NCBI GenBank assembly: GCA_015698045.1
Contig: BLAL01000285.1
Coordinates: 3,598,001-3,662,000, forward strand
Direction: 5' to 3'
DNA from: Rhizophagus clarus
Lineage: Eukaryota > Glomeromycota > Glomeromycetes > Glomerales > Glomeraceae
DNA length: 64,000 nt
The position numbers and the translations under genes are program-made. Positions 13,401 to 23,544 of this stretch are shown in pieces (position 1 is the first letter of the stretch; the number at the start of each line of letters is the position of its first letter). The notes beneath the pieces were generated by a model, which had not been told where the DNA came from, did no database searches, and worked only from the letters and a program-made list of their open reading frames with translations.

Positions 13401-13641
13401 CAAATTTTATTAACTTACGAGCTAAATTATTTAAATATTTTTTTTTGAATAGGAAAGTTAGTTTAAATTATATAAATACAGTATTATGTAAAGTATTATA
13501 TTATTCTTATTGTTTTATTATTTATAATAACTACTTATTTTAGTATATTATATTACCTTCTGGTTCCTTGACGCTTCTTGAAACTAGTTTTATATTGCAA
13601 ATTTGTTTAATAATTTTAGAATAATCAGTCTTACTTTCCAT
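7464..13641 (-). CDS. TKL-like pseudokinase gene with a 40-micro-exon 5' half
   Basis: Predicted transcript order on the minus strand: exon 1 13641-13557 (28 codons plus one base, ATG preceded by an in-frame stop), then forty micro-exons from 13421 to 8626 (listed under the array feature), then kinase exons 8543-8339 and 8261-7464. The total is 402 residues with no stop at any junction. The micro-exon part encodes a short linker rich in Trp, then Asp/Gly/Tyr. The kinase part has a glycine loop GKGEYSILFKA (about residues 102-112), a VAIK-type lysine at 122 and an APE motif. The HRD aspartate is Asn (HCN, about 209) and the DFG aspartate is Cys (ISCSKF, about 232), so it is probably a non-catalytic pseudokinase. 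The long 3' frame could be read from a TTG at 8261, but that base directly follows a splice acceptor and the N-lobe lies in the exon before it. The kinase fold is sure; the upstream splicing is predicted. Confidence 0.75.
9354..9746. mobile_element. TTAA-flanked MITE (piggyBac-like) inside a micro-exon-array intron
   Basis: Flanked by TTAA on both sides (9350-9353 and 9747-9750). The ends are imperfect inverted repeats, GATTGCTTGCTAAAATATAT against GGTTGCTTGTTTAAGTATAT. It has no coding capacity. It lies wholly in the intron between the micro-exons at 9799 and 9296. Confidence 0.75.
10370..10552. mobile_element. pogo-type MITE inside a micro-exon-array intron
   Basis: 183 bp, flanked by TA on each side, with ends CAGTCAAACTCTGATATAAC and the inverse of CAGTCTAATCTTGATATACC. 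The terminal sequence matches the left end of the pogo element at 14523 (CAGTCTGACCTTGATATAAC), so the same transposase family probably moved it. It lies in the intron between the micro-exons at 10589 and 10289. Confidence 0.8.
11842..12116. mobile_element. hAT-like MITE inside a micro-exon-array intron
   Basis: 275 bp with inverted ends TAGAGTTTGGAACCGG and the inverse of TAGAGTTTGGAATCGG, and a GC content visibly higher than the array. The flanks are so AT-rich that an 8-bp target duplication cannot be fixed. It lies in the intron between the micro-exons at 12142 and 11741. Confidence 0.65.
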
Positions 13642-14520
13642 TAATATTTATACTATGTCTTTTTACCTTTGCCATTACTTTGTCCCATTGTCATATAATT
13701 GTGTCAAAATTCTTAAAAGATAATGTAAATATCTGTTTCTTTATTAAACGCTTAATAATTTATGCAAAATGAATTATGTGCAACTACGATGATCACAAAC
13801 ACAGGCATCGCATGTACGCCTGTACGGTACAAATATTTATGCAGTATGTATACACGTCCAGAATGTGTTACAAGCCCGCAATTGTATCGTTTTGATCAGT
13901 GTAACAGTACTGACTTGATCACATATACTAAAATAAATATGGAGATCACGTCAAAGCCTCATTGTGAAATAACATAAAATCACAATAGAGAACAACAAAG
14001 AATATTCTTAAAAGGTGCGGTAAAAACTTCTCTTCACTTGATCAATTTTGAAAATTGATCAGCGAAGACGTCCTCATCCGAACTCTTAGAACAGTTAAAG
14101 ATAGTACGTATATAGCATACGACTTAAAAACTTTAAAGAAGAAGCTGTAATTTTTTTTTTTTTGAAAAGTATTATGCCACAACACTAACATCCTAGACGC
14201 ACTCATTTTTCTAAAATTTTTAAAATTCTTTTTTGTCATTAGTGTTTCAACTAGGGCTTCTTTTAAAAAATCAAACCATTTAAAATATTCTTTGAACAGT
14301 GATTATGTAAACTACACACCTTTTTTTATAACTATTTTTAAAAAATAATTCACGTCAAAACGGTGGCAAAACTGCATAAAAAAATTTTCTCCTCAATTTC
14401 TTATTTACACGGTAAATTTTAAGGCTTTTCGCTGATTATCGAATAAAACGTAGGACTGCCTCCTTGCACGGTCATACACAAATATTTTTAATACTATACT
14501 ACATCAATACAGTATTTTCA
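13642..14520. other. Spacer upstream of the pseudokinase gene
   Basis: Contains the presumed minus-strand promoter of the pseudokinase gene just above 13641. The open frame at 13762-13977 (+) has no recognisable domain and no splice context, so it is not called. No other structure was seen. Confidence 0.4.
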
Positions 14521-14522
14521 TA

Positions 14523-17500
14523 CAGTCTGACCTTGATATAACGAACCCATGATATAACGAACTCTTGACTTACCGAACATTTTTCCAAGAACCAGGTTCA
14601 TAACATTTAAAAAAATTTCGATATACCGAATATCATATAAAACTTTATTTTTTTTTTTTCTTTATTAAGAACGCCAAAGGCAAACCTGCTATAAATAGTA
14701 GCGCCTTCAACATAGACATAAAACATTTACATCTATAGTTATAAATCACTATATTACAAGTGAAACCTATCTAACTAATCTGTATAAATTTATCATACCA
14801 TCACTAACAATAAAAAACAAAAATTTTAATATCCCCTAAAATAAAACAAAAAAAAAAAAAAAACCAAAAAAAAATTTATAAGATACAATAAAATCAAGAA
14901 AATAAAAACATAATCAAAAATATCAATCCTAACTAACTAAATTTAGAGTGAACTATAAATCCCATAGCCTCTATATGGATATGTCCATAGATATCAATCT
15001 TCTCGTTATGCCACAAGTTCTTAAGCTCTTTTTCGTGTAGAAGTTTTCCAATCCATCTATTAGTGCAAGCAACAATAAAGTTATTCTTCGCTTTATATTC
15101 GTATGCGGGACTTTTCGTCGAGCCAGAAATATAGCCTGAAGGAAGACGACCTCTTTTCAATTTGTTCGTGATACCTTTAGCTCTTTCTCATTCATTGACT
15201 TTTTTACAACGATCAATCCATATATCTTTGATCGCTTCTTGAAATTTATCAATAAATGTATAAACCAACGATCTGAACTTCGAATTTGTTTTTCCTAGGA
15301 ATATTTTTCGATTGATTAGTCCACAAATAATTTCGTCCGATATTAAAGTTCGCTCCAAAACCTGTGATTTTTCGTTTATTGTCATAAGCAACTCGGCATG
15401 ATAATTCCTTGGATCGTTATCATCACACAACATGTGTCAATCATCCGAAATAGACCACCATGCAACTAACAATCGACGTAAGGTTAGCCGAACATCTCCA
15501 TGAGTGACGCCAATTCTCAATGGTTTTGAAACATCGAACACATTGCATTGAAGTGTACAATTCTGGTCTTCTTTTTACTAAACGCTTTAACGTTGGTAAT
15601 TGTTGTAGGAATTGCTTTAAACGAAAACTAGTAAGATTGTTGCTTTCCTCATTATTACTATTTTTCAAATGTTTATTAAGTATGTCATAAGTAGCCGACC
15701 AGTCGATCAGATCCTGATCAATCGAAAAACGGTATCTATACAAATATTGAGCGCATAAAAACTGAGCTTTGAAATTTAAATAATTATATTCTTTCATAAA
15801 TTAACGTGGTGGTTCTTCAATTCTTTTACCTCGCCAATATAAATTATACGTCCAACCCATAGTGTTACGTTTCAGGACCATTTCTTTAGCGTTTTATCTT
15901 CCTTCTTTCGCAAGCGTATCAGCCATCTCATTATACAAGTCGCCGTCGTGACTTTTAATTTTGTAAACACTAATTCGTAAGTTACATTTTTTAATAAATT
16001 CATTTATCCATTTCCATAAACTAATATTTTCGTGGTTCCATATACGACGCGCTTGCCACTTATCGTTTCGTGCATCTATTAGCGTCTTCCATCGATTGAT
16101 TAGAGATATATTATCACTATAAATTTCTATATTACTACTATTTGGACACGTCAAAATGCCAGAAACAATGCTGATTATTCTAATGAATTGACACTTTGTA
16201 TGTTTGTTATTTTTGTATTAAATTCACTTATTTTGTTCAACTTGTCATCTAGAATTAACCATCCTATACCGTCTTCGTGATTTTTACACGATGCATCTGT
16301 ATATAATTTCAAATTTTTTGATTCCGATAAATCGTTTTCGAAATAATTATTGATTAGCTTTTGTTTTGCAGCAGCTCCTTCGATCAGTTCATCAATAACT
16401 GTAATGCGACTATCATACTGTAATAAATCAGTCTGTGAACCTAGGTCGAAACTTTTATAAAATTTGCCCCACGCACGCATTATCGTTAAACAATCTTATT
16501 TGATTTTCATTGTCAAATTGTTCTTTTCCCAAATTGACTTCAAAATCGATTTAATTTTTCTCGAATTTCTCTCACGCAACATTTTTTCTTCATTATATTT
16601 GAACCATCGTGGGATACAACCTTTATTATTGCGGTTCGCTTTTCTAGTAACCTCTTTCCATGTTAATAACGTATTATCCTCTTTAATTAATTGCGTGACA
16701 TACATAATTTTTACTGATCGAAGACTCTCTACACTAATATTATTATGATCTATGTCGAAGAATACACGTATTGTAATATATCCACCTTTCGTATTATGAA
16801 CTGTATTTTGATCATGATTGCATAAAAATATATTTTCGTCAGCTAATACTTTCAGGGCCTGTAATAGCCAATACCATATAAAACTTTATATAATGTATAC
16901 CGAACTTTTATTGAGTAACCGTTTATAATAAAACATAATAAAAAAAATTTCGATATACCGATCTGATCACATGATTAGTAAAATCAGTGTTACATAATTG
17001 GTAAATCAAACAATTTGATCAATTGTTTGTTCGGATTTTTTTTTTACCGAGCTATGAACCAAAAAAGAAAAAATGTAAATAATGAAGCAACATTAAAAAA
17101 AAGTAAAGTTCTAACCTTTGGAGAAAAGAAAGAATTATGTTTGCGTCATCAAGAAAATCCATCATTATCACAGGAAGAAATAGGGAAAAAATCTAGAGTA
17201 AAAAGAAACACCGTTTGCGACATTTTAAAAAATAAAGACGAATGGTTAAATATGGAACTTAATAGTTTTAACACAGCTAAACAAAAGATAAATCACCAAA
17301 ATTTCCTGAACTGGAAGAAGCCTTGGCAATTTGGATCTCAAATGCTTTATCGGCTAATAAAACTATAACGGGAGAAATCATTACAGCCAAAGCTGTTGAT
17401 TTTGCGAAGTTAATGAATATTGAAGGTTTTACCGGGTCAGTAGAATGGTTAAATAATTTTAAAAAAAGACACAATATTAAGCAATATAATAAACGTGGCG

Positions 17501-18760
17501 AAGCTCAAAGTTGATCAAGTGAAGAAGAATTGGCCAAAGAAAGAGAAAAATTACGGGAATTAATTAGTAATTTTGATCTTGAAGATGTGTTTAACTGTGA
17601 TGAAACCGGATTGTATTGGGAGTTAGAGCCTTCTAAAACGTTATCTATTGGTCTCCTTTCTGGAACAAAAAACATCGAAAAACAGAGTTACACTTTTATT
17701 AACATTTAAAGCAACTGGATCGATTAAACTTCCGGCACTTTTCATTCATAAACATCAAACGCCAAGAGATCTAAAAGGAATTGATAAATCGAAGCTCCCT
17801 TGGATTATTTTTGGAATAAAAGCGCCTGGATGCAAACGTCTATTTGGATAAATAATACTTAGAATTTTTAAATCAAAGAATGAAAAGGCGAAATAGAAAG
17901 AACCTTCTCTTGGTAGACAATGCACCAGTTCATTCTGTTAGTAATCCTGAGCTATTGACAAATATTACAATCCATTATTTGCCTCCCAATACTACAGCGC
18001 ATCTGCAACCATTAATTCATTTAATGCACAATATCGCAAAAGTCTCATAAAAAATAAAATAGAGGCTTATGATAATGAAATGGAGTTAATATCCCAGTTC
18101 CTAAATTGAAGTTAAGTGACTCTATTTCACTTTGTGCCAAAGCTTGGAAAGCTATAACAAGTGAAAATGTTCGCAATCGTTGGTCAAAAACCGGAATTTT
18201 GCTAACTTCGCCCTTCACCTTCACCTTCAACTTCTGATGAAGAACAAAATGATGATGACTTGAATGAAATAGAAGAGATTCAAAAATTATGGGTCAATAT
18301 AGTAATTTTATTTCTGATGAATTAATGAATGCCAAGGAATTTATCTTAATTGATGATGATGATAATTATGGGGGAGAAGAAATTACAGGTGAAGAAATTG
18401 TAAATATAGTAAAACCGAACGAAACAGATCTTGAAGAAGAATTAATTCTACAATCCAAAATATCCATTTCAGAAGCAGGACAAAGTATTATCTTTTCTTA
18501 ATAATCCATCCGATACTTTTATTATGGAGTTCTAATCTTAAAAAACAAATTATTCGTTTCAATAACAATAGTAGAGTTCAATCGGTATTAGACGGTTGGC
18601 TAAACATATGATGGATCGTGCGCGATAATAATTGATAATATAATTTCTTTTTTGAACATTTAGCATTTATTAGTAATATAATTTGAACATTTTACATTTT
18701 GCTAGTAATGTAATTTTTTGAACATTTTATATCAATGTATTTTTTTTTACATAATAAAGT
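14523..18760 (+). mobile_element. pogo/Tigger-family transposon, decayed and split by a LINE
   Basis: The left end CAGTCTGACCTTGATATAAC follows a TA at 14521-14522. The interior is interrupted by a LINE (14649-16874). The transposase follows at about 17054-18500: an N-terminal psq/CENP-B type helix-turn-helix (KVLTFGEKKELCLRHQENP, IGKKSRVKRNTVCDILKN), a second HTH (WLNNFKKRHNIKQYNKRGE), and DDE pieces FNCDETGLYWE and LLLVDNAPVHS. The third acidic residue of the DDE set is not found where QPLD would be expected. The frame is broken by several frameshifts and stops, so the copy is dead. No matching right inverted repeat was found; a LINE tail begins near 18790 and may have removed it. Confidence 0.75.
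14649..16874 (-). mobile_element. 5'-truncated LINE (RNase H and C-terminal zinc region) inserted in the pogo element
   Basis: Flanked by a perfect 15-bp target duplication CATATAAAACTTTAT (14634-14648 and 16875-16889), with a T-run at the low-coordinate side as the poly-A tail of a minus-strand LINE. Reading the minus strand, it starts downstream of the reverse transcriptase (lost by 5' truncation). It then has a linker (16705-16496), an RNase H domain (LYTDASCKN near 16320, IEIYSDN near 16130, MADTLAKEGR near 15910), a zinc-binding segment (MQCVRCF..WRHSWRC, near 15550-15480) and the tail (to 14933). It has several frameshifts and stops. The clean target duplication suggests a fairly young insertion despite the breaks. 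Confidence 0.85.
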
Positions 18761-18789
18761 TCAACAATCTTTTATGCCGTGAGTATTAT

Positions 18790-19600
18790 GATCTTCCCCA
18801 GCATCACCATAAAAATTTACAGACGCGATATGGAAAAATGAAATCCTTAATAGCAAAAATTGGAAGATTTATTCATTTTTAACTACAAAAATGAAATTGA
18901 CTGGACATATTCCCTAAAATTCCTTAGCAATCAAAACAAATTTACTAAATTTCAATGCGGAAAAACCGATACACACGAACGAGCTTATAAGATTAAAAAT
19001 TTACTTAAAGATTTACCGACTTATAAAATACTAAATAACAGACAGGTTAACAGAATCGACAGTGCTCTATGTCCAAGCTGTGAAAAAAAAGAAGAGGATT
19101 GGGAACATGTATGGACCTGTGAATGCAATATATCAACGATCAGAAAAATTATTGAAGAAGCAGTATACGATTACGAATTATTGCTGAAAAAAGAAGAAAG
19201 ATTAGAAGAAGTGGCCATAATTCAAGAATATAACTTTAATTTTATAAGTATTCTTTATGAAAAATCTTTAATCTTGATTGACCGTACTAGAGAATGGGAA
19301 TTACTTAGAGGAATATATAACAACAGATTCAATAGGATTTCGAGAAAAAAGAAGTACAAACAGTAATTAAAAACCTCTGGAAATTCTGTTATGATTGTTT
19401 AAGAGGAAAAATATGGAACCAGAGATGCGAACAAGTAAACGAGATAGAAAAAAATAACAACATAACGAAATCAGAAAAGAGGAAAAGAAAGAAGAGTACA
19501 CATATAGAAGACACAACGAATGACAATTAAAAAAAGAAGATAATAAAACAAAAAATAGTGAAAAAAATTTATCAAAAACAATTAATTTAGTAACAAAAGT
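18790..19600 (+). mobile_element. LINE 3' fragment, second copy
   Basis: An open frame at 18860-19366 carries the same C-terminal signature as the LINE at 14649-16874: CPSCEKKEEDWEHVWTC, then an acidic helical part and LIDRTREWELLRGIYNN. The following sequence (to about 19550) gives IWNQRCEQVNEIEKNNN in another frame, matching IWIDRCKKVNE in the first LINE. It has a 5' truncation and at least two frame breaks. Ends are approximate. Confidence 0.7.
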
Positions 19601-19664
19601 CAAATTAATAGATAGAGTAAAAAATCGATCAAAAACAACTGGAGTAATATATTGAAAATTAAAT

Positions 19665-22600
19665 AAAGCCTAAAAAAAACCATAAAAATTTTACTATCAC
19701 ATGACCGATTTTGTGGCAAATGTAGTACTATGTGTACTAAATGTAATACAAATTTTGATTCGCGTTTTTCAGTTATGCGTATAGTAAATAACATTATATA
19801 TTTCTTGTAAAATTCTAACGATAAAACAATAAAAAAGAAAACTTTTTAAAAACTTATAAAATATATAATAGTGTATTTTTAATATGAACACTAGAAAAGT
19901 TTGTAATAGCTGCGGACAAACAAAACTATTATGTGAATTTATGGATTGCGAAGCAAAAAAATACTACAAAACAATATTGCTCTTGTAATAATTGTCGTAT
20001 TAAAAATACGGAAGAAAAACATAAAAAATATAAAGAAAAGATCATGAAGAAACAGGTTTTTTGGAAACTGAGAAAGATAAAATTCTTTAGAAGTAGTTGA
20101 GGTTGTAGATTTTTTTGATTATATCATACAGCATCTAAGCACAAATATAATACAGACGCAAAATGAAGAAAACATGCCATCATTCCATTTTGAATGTAAA
20201 GTAGTTATTTCTACTTTGAATAGTTAGTTCAACAAAGGAAGTAATAGACTTTTTAGTTGAGTTTATTGAAGAGGCAGACGGGTTTTCATGGATGTATGTA
20301 TATTCTATAAATATAAAATTAGGTTAATACAAATATTCTAACTTTAAACCTATACTTTAATAGTTACATCAATCTTATCCAGGGAGAAGTACGACTACTT
20401 ACTGGTATTTTTGTTCACAAAGACATGATTTAGCTGCAAAATCTAAAAAAACATCAAGATGTTTCAAAACATCGTGATACAAAAGCAATGGAAAGGTTTA
20501 AATGTAATGGAATTATTAAAATTTCTGTTGACAACCTAAATAATATGGCAAGCATATCCATGAAACATGATTTTTTGCATAAAAGGCCAGCAAATGTAGA
20601 AGTTTCTCAAGATATAAAAGACTTCATTAAAGAGCACATAGACTTACTTCATAGAGAGATTTATGTGCAACTTGTTAGCAAAGGTTTAGATTCATTTATT
20701 CACCAAAAGCAGATTCATTTTTGGTGTCAAAGTTAGGAGAAAACAGATATAAACGTCATGAAAATGCTTTTAAACCAATAATAGAATGGCTTAATCAAGA
20801 GAATCATAATATTATACTGGACGAAACTATACCTGTTCCTGCTATAGCCTTTACAACAGGACTTTATGAAAAGCTCAACCAAATAGGAGTAAAGATCCGT
20901 GAATGCGGTATTGATGCGACATGTAAGCATTATATCTGTTGATTTCTATAAATAAATAAATTTAATTAATTTTACATATGTTAATATTAAAGACAATACC
21001 AACAACTTTGGATTTGAATTATATACTCTTGAAGCTGAAATAAATAGAACAGGATTTCTGCTTGCATACCTATTCTTGGAAAATAATGGACGATGTGGAG
21101 ATGGGATACGTACTGAAATTATTTAAAATTTCTTATTAAATTACATGATATGGGGATACAACCAGAATTCCTTCAAATAAGGATTTTGCACAAATAAATA
21201 CAGCTAGATTTACCTGGAAAGGTATCAAGATTCAATTATGTAAATGGCATATTAAAAGAGCCATTCTAGTATAATTATCAAGCAATAAAAAGCCTAGAAA
21301 CGCTATATTCAATCCTTTATCTGAACTTAACTCACATTTTTCATTTAATAGAATTACACCACTAACAAATTTTGCCCTAAAGAATATCATAAAACAATTT
21401 GGTCAATAATGGAAAAACACCTTCAACATACATTAATACCAACATCCAATGGTTTATACCTTACAAGTAAAGAAATTTATGAAGCAGCTATTCAAGAAAT
21501 GTATGAATTTTGTAAAAAAAATTCTTTGATTGCCCTTTAGAATTATTTTGGAATGAATAGTATAGTGAAAAAAGATGGCCCTTATGGGCAAGGTCTGTAT
21601 GTGAAGATAAAATCTCTGTCTAATGTTCGTAGAAGGGCACTGGAAGGTGATAAAGCGGGATTTTCTTTACAAATTTTTCAGACCACGCCTAGATCTTGTT
21701 GTATATATTGTTAACAAGTGTAGTTCCACATCAACAACGAAACTAGAACAAATCCAATCTGGAAGAGAGAAACTGGAATGGATAAAGCAGAATGGAAAAA
21801 GTTATTAACTTATTAACACATCAAATTAACAATGATTATACAACAGATGTAGATAAATGGGTGTGTGGATGCCCTTATTATTTAACTAGTCGATTCAATA
21901 TATGCAAACACTTAATTTATCAAAAAGGACCAGTTAAACAAGAGTTTTTTGAGCGTTTAAAAAGAAATCATGAACCACCATTCTTAACAGAGATAGATAA
22001 GGATTCTGCTCACCCATATATAAATCAAACTCTTTCAAATTTAAACCTTAAAATCATTTAAGATTAATATTTATGATAAGTTAATAGAAACAACAACTAA
22101 AACACTTGCCCTTCTCCAAAAACAAAAGGCAGCCAGTAATCTTTATTGGGTAAAGAGAGTAGAAAAAACTTTGCACCAATTACAAAGATGGTAGAAGAAG
22201 TTGAAAGATACCAGAGAAAAAGGAGAATGCCATATACATGGGAAGGACATACTAACAATTAGGGATGGCAACGGTCACAGTTAGTAACCGGTCATGACCG
22301 GTTATGACCATGACCGTTATTGGTCGGTCAAAGGCTTCTGACCGATCATTTAATGACCATTTTGACCGACTGTTTGACCGACCATTTAACTGACCATTTA
22401 ACCATCTGTTAACTGACCATTTAGCTAACCTTATCCATTTGACATTTCTTTTAACAAATTTAATCAATAAAAAAGTCAACTTTTTATTCACTAACAAAAA
22501 CACTTTTTAACGTTTTGTCTTGATTAAATTTGTTAAAAAGAAAAAAGTGGTCAGTTAAACGGTCAGAAAACTGGTCAGCCAAAATGATCGGTTGGTCAAA

Positions 22601-22925
22601 GGCTCTTAACCGGTTATGACCAACTGATAACTAATCGTGACCGACCGTTGCCATCCCTACTAGCAATACACGATTTTTGAATTTAATATAGTAATTCAAG
22701 TATAAAGTTGTATACAAATAAAAGATATAAATAAAATAACAATTTTTAGATTAAGTGAGTGTGAAAGTAAAATACTACAAAATTTTTCTTGCAAAAAAAA
22801 GTATTAAAAATTTTTTTTTCGAACTAAGACCAAAAAAAAAAATTGATCACATTTGCCACAAGGTTGGTCACGTGATAGTGATTTTTTTATGGTAGTTGTA
22901 ATAATTAATATTTAGGCCAATTATC
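19665..22925 (+). mobile_element. MULE (Mutator-like) transposon, decayed
   Basis: The ends carry an imperfect inverted repeat of roughly 50 bp: ACCATAAAAATTTTACTATC...GTGGCAAATGT at about 19680-19728, matched on the opposite strand at about 22848-22900. The interior has an N-terminal Cys pair region (CNSCGQTK, CNNC, near 19900-20010), MULE transposase pieces (IRECGIDATCKHYIC near 20900, WKGIKIQLCKWHIKRAI near 21220-21270) and a SWIM zinc finger (CGCPYYLTSRFNICKHLIY near 21865-21920). Several frame breaks show it is inactive. A hAT-type MITE sits inside its 3' end. The target duplication was not resolved. Confidence 0.78.
22260..22659. mobile_element. hAT-type MITE inside the MULE
   Basis: 400 bp, with ends TAGGGATGGCAACGGTCA and inverse TAGGGATGGCAACGGTCG, the typical hAT terminal sequence. 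The 8-bp flanks CTAACAAT (22252-22259) and CTAGCAAT (22660-22667) are a target duplication with one change. The interior is full of short GGTCA/TGACC repeats in both orientations and can fold back on itself. No transposase. Confidence 0.85.
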
Positions 22926-23044
22926 GCTTGGAAAATTTGTTTTTCACTATTAGAATCGCAAGTTTCAAATTAGTTGTAGATTAGTTTTAAAAAACTCCTT
23001 GCAAGGTTAAAGAAATATTAGAAAAGGTTGGAAAAGTGTAAAAC

Positions 23045-23211
23045 TATATGGGTTCTTTGCTAGGAAAATGACCTTCTGAGAACTTTTTATCAAAAATTGA
23101 GATTTTTATAGTTCTTTATTTTTCAAAGCTAATAGATTAAAATGAGCTTAACAATAAAATTTAGTTAAAAAATTTCTCAGAAGGTCATTTTCCTAGCAAA
23201 AAACCCATATA
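23045..23211. mobile_element. Short MITE with ~37-bp inverted ends
   Basis: The ends are inverted copies of TATATGGGTTCTTTGCTAGG, continuing through AAAATGACCTTCTGAGAA. It is 167 bp long, TA-flanked (the TA lies inside the palindrome), with no coding content. Confidence 0.75.
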
Positions 23212-23280
23212 TTAACAACATGGTAGGTGGTTTCTTTCAAAAATAAACCTATTTATAAACATTAAATAACTTATACTAAT

Positions 23281-23430
23281 ATATTATAGTATGGGGGGAG
23301 AGCAATATCACTTATTTTTACATGGTTAATGGGTGATTGGCTAAAATTTTGCCACGTCAGTGGCAAAATTTATAGCCGATCACCCATTAATCCATGAAAA
23401 ATAAGTGATATTGCCCACATACTATAATAT
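23281..23430. mobile_element. Fold-back MITE, almost a full palindrome
   Basis: ATATTATAGT at both ends in opposite orientation. The two ~70-bp arms pair nearly throughout (for example GCAATATCACTTATTTTTAC with its inverse) around a centre GCCACGTCAGTGGC. Such a sequence would form a long hairpin when transcribed. It lies 115 bp upstream of the Crypton-like gene. Confidence 0.75.
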
Positions 23431-23544
23431 TATTATCGTACGACCTGACCATAACAGAAAAGTTTACCAATAGTCTAAATAGTTTACATAAAAGTTTATT
23501 TTATTTTATTTTAAACTTTTCTTTACTCTTCTCTGCTTTTAAGG

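Larger units (their letters stand above)
8544..13556 (-). repeat. Tandem array of intron units separated by 3-nt micro-exons
   Basis: About 40 related units of ~98 bp (range 81-143 without insertions). Each, read on the minus strand, starts with a GTAAGT-like donor, usually has a CTAAC/CTAAT branch-like motif, and ends TAG/CAG/AAG before the next micro-exon. Micro-exon 5' positions and sequence in transcript order: 13421 CTC, 13323 TTT, 13208 GGT, 13104 GGT, 13008 GGT, 12902 GGA, 12805 GAA, 12707 TTG, 12615 ATT, 12506 ATG, 12423 AAA, 12328 AAA, 12235 ATG, 12142 GTG, 11741 ATG, 11655 ATG, 11569 ATG, 11438 ATG, 11342 ATG, 11254 GAT, 11150 ATG, 11007 ATG, 10910 GAT, 10808 ATG, 10684 ATT, 10589 GTT, 10289 TTG, 10189 ATT, 10101 GGA, 10003 GGA, 9896 ATT, 9799 TTG, 9296 TTG, 9192 ATT, 9111 ATG, 9010 ATG, 8911 TTG, 8802 GCTCTT, 8710 TTG, 8626 A. 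Joined in phase 1 they add one residue each. The length and both splice motifs hold while the triplets vary. Confidence 0.8.

Noticed and set aside
8544-13556. The ~98-bp array as a CRISPR, satellite or centromere-type repeat
   Set aside because: Units vary in length and sequence outside the splice motifs, there are no constant repeats with unique spacers, and the only strongly kept parts are donor, branch-like motif, acceptor and the 3-nt gap.
13762-13977. Open frame of 71 codons on +
   Set aside because: No domain, no splice partner, isolated; length is within chance for this slightly less AT-rich stretch.
18500-19700. Right inverted repeat of the pogo element
   Set aside because: I looked for the inverse of CAGTCTGACCTTGATATAAC and did not find it; the second LINE tail begins there.
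22252-22503. Open frame on minus with Arg/Trp/Asn repeats
   Set aside because: It lies inside the hAT-type MITE and simply translates its GGTCA repeats.
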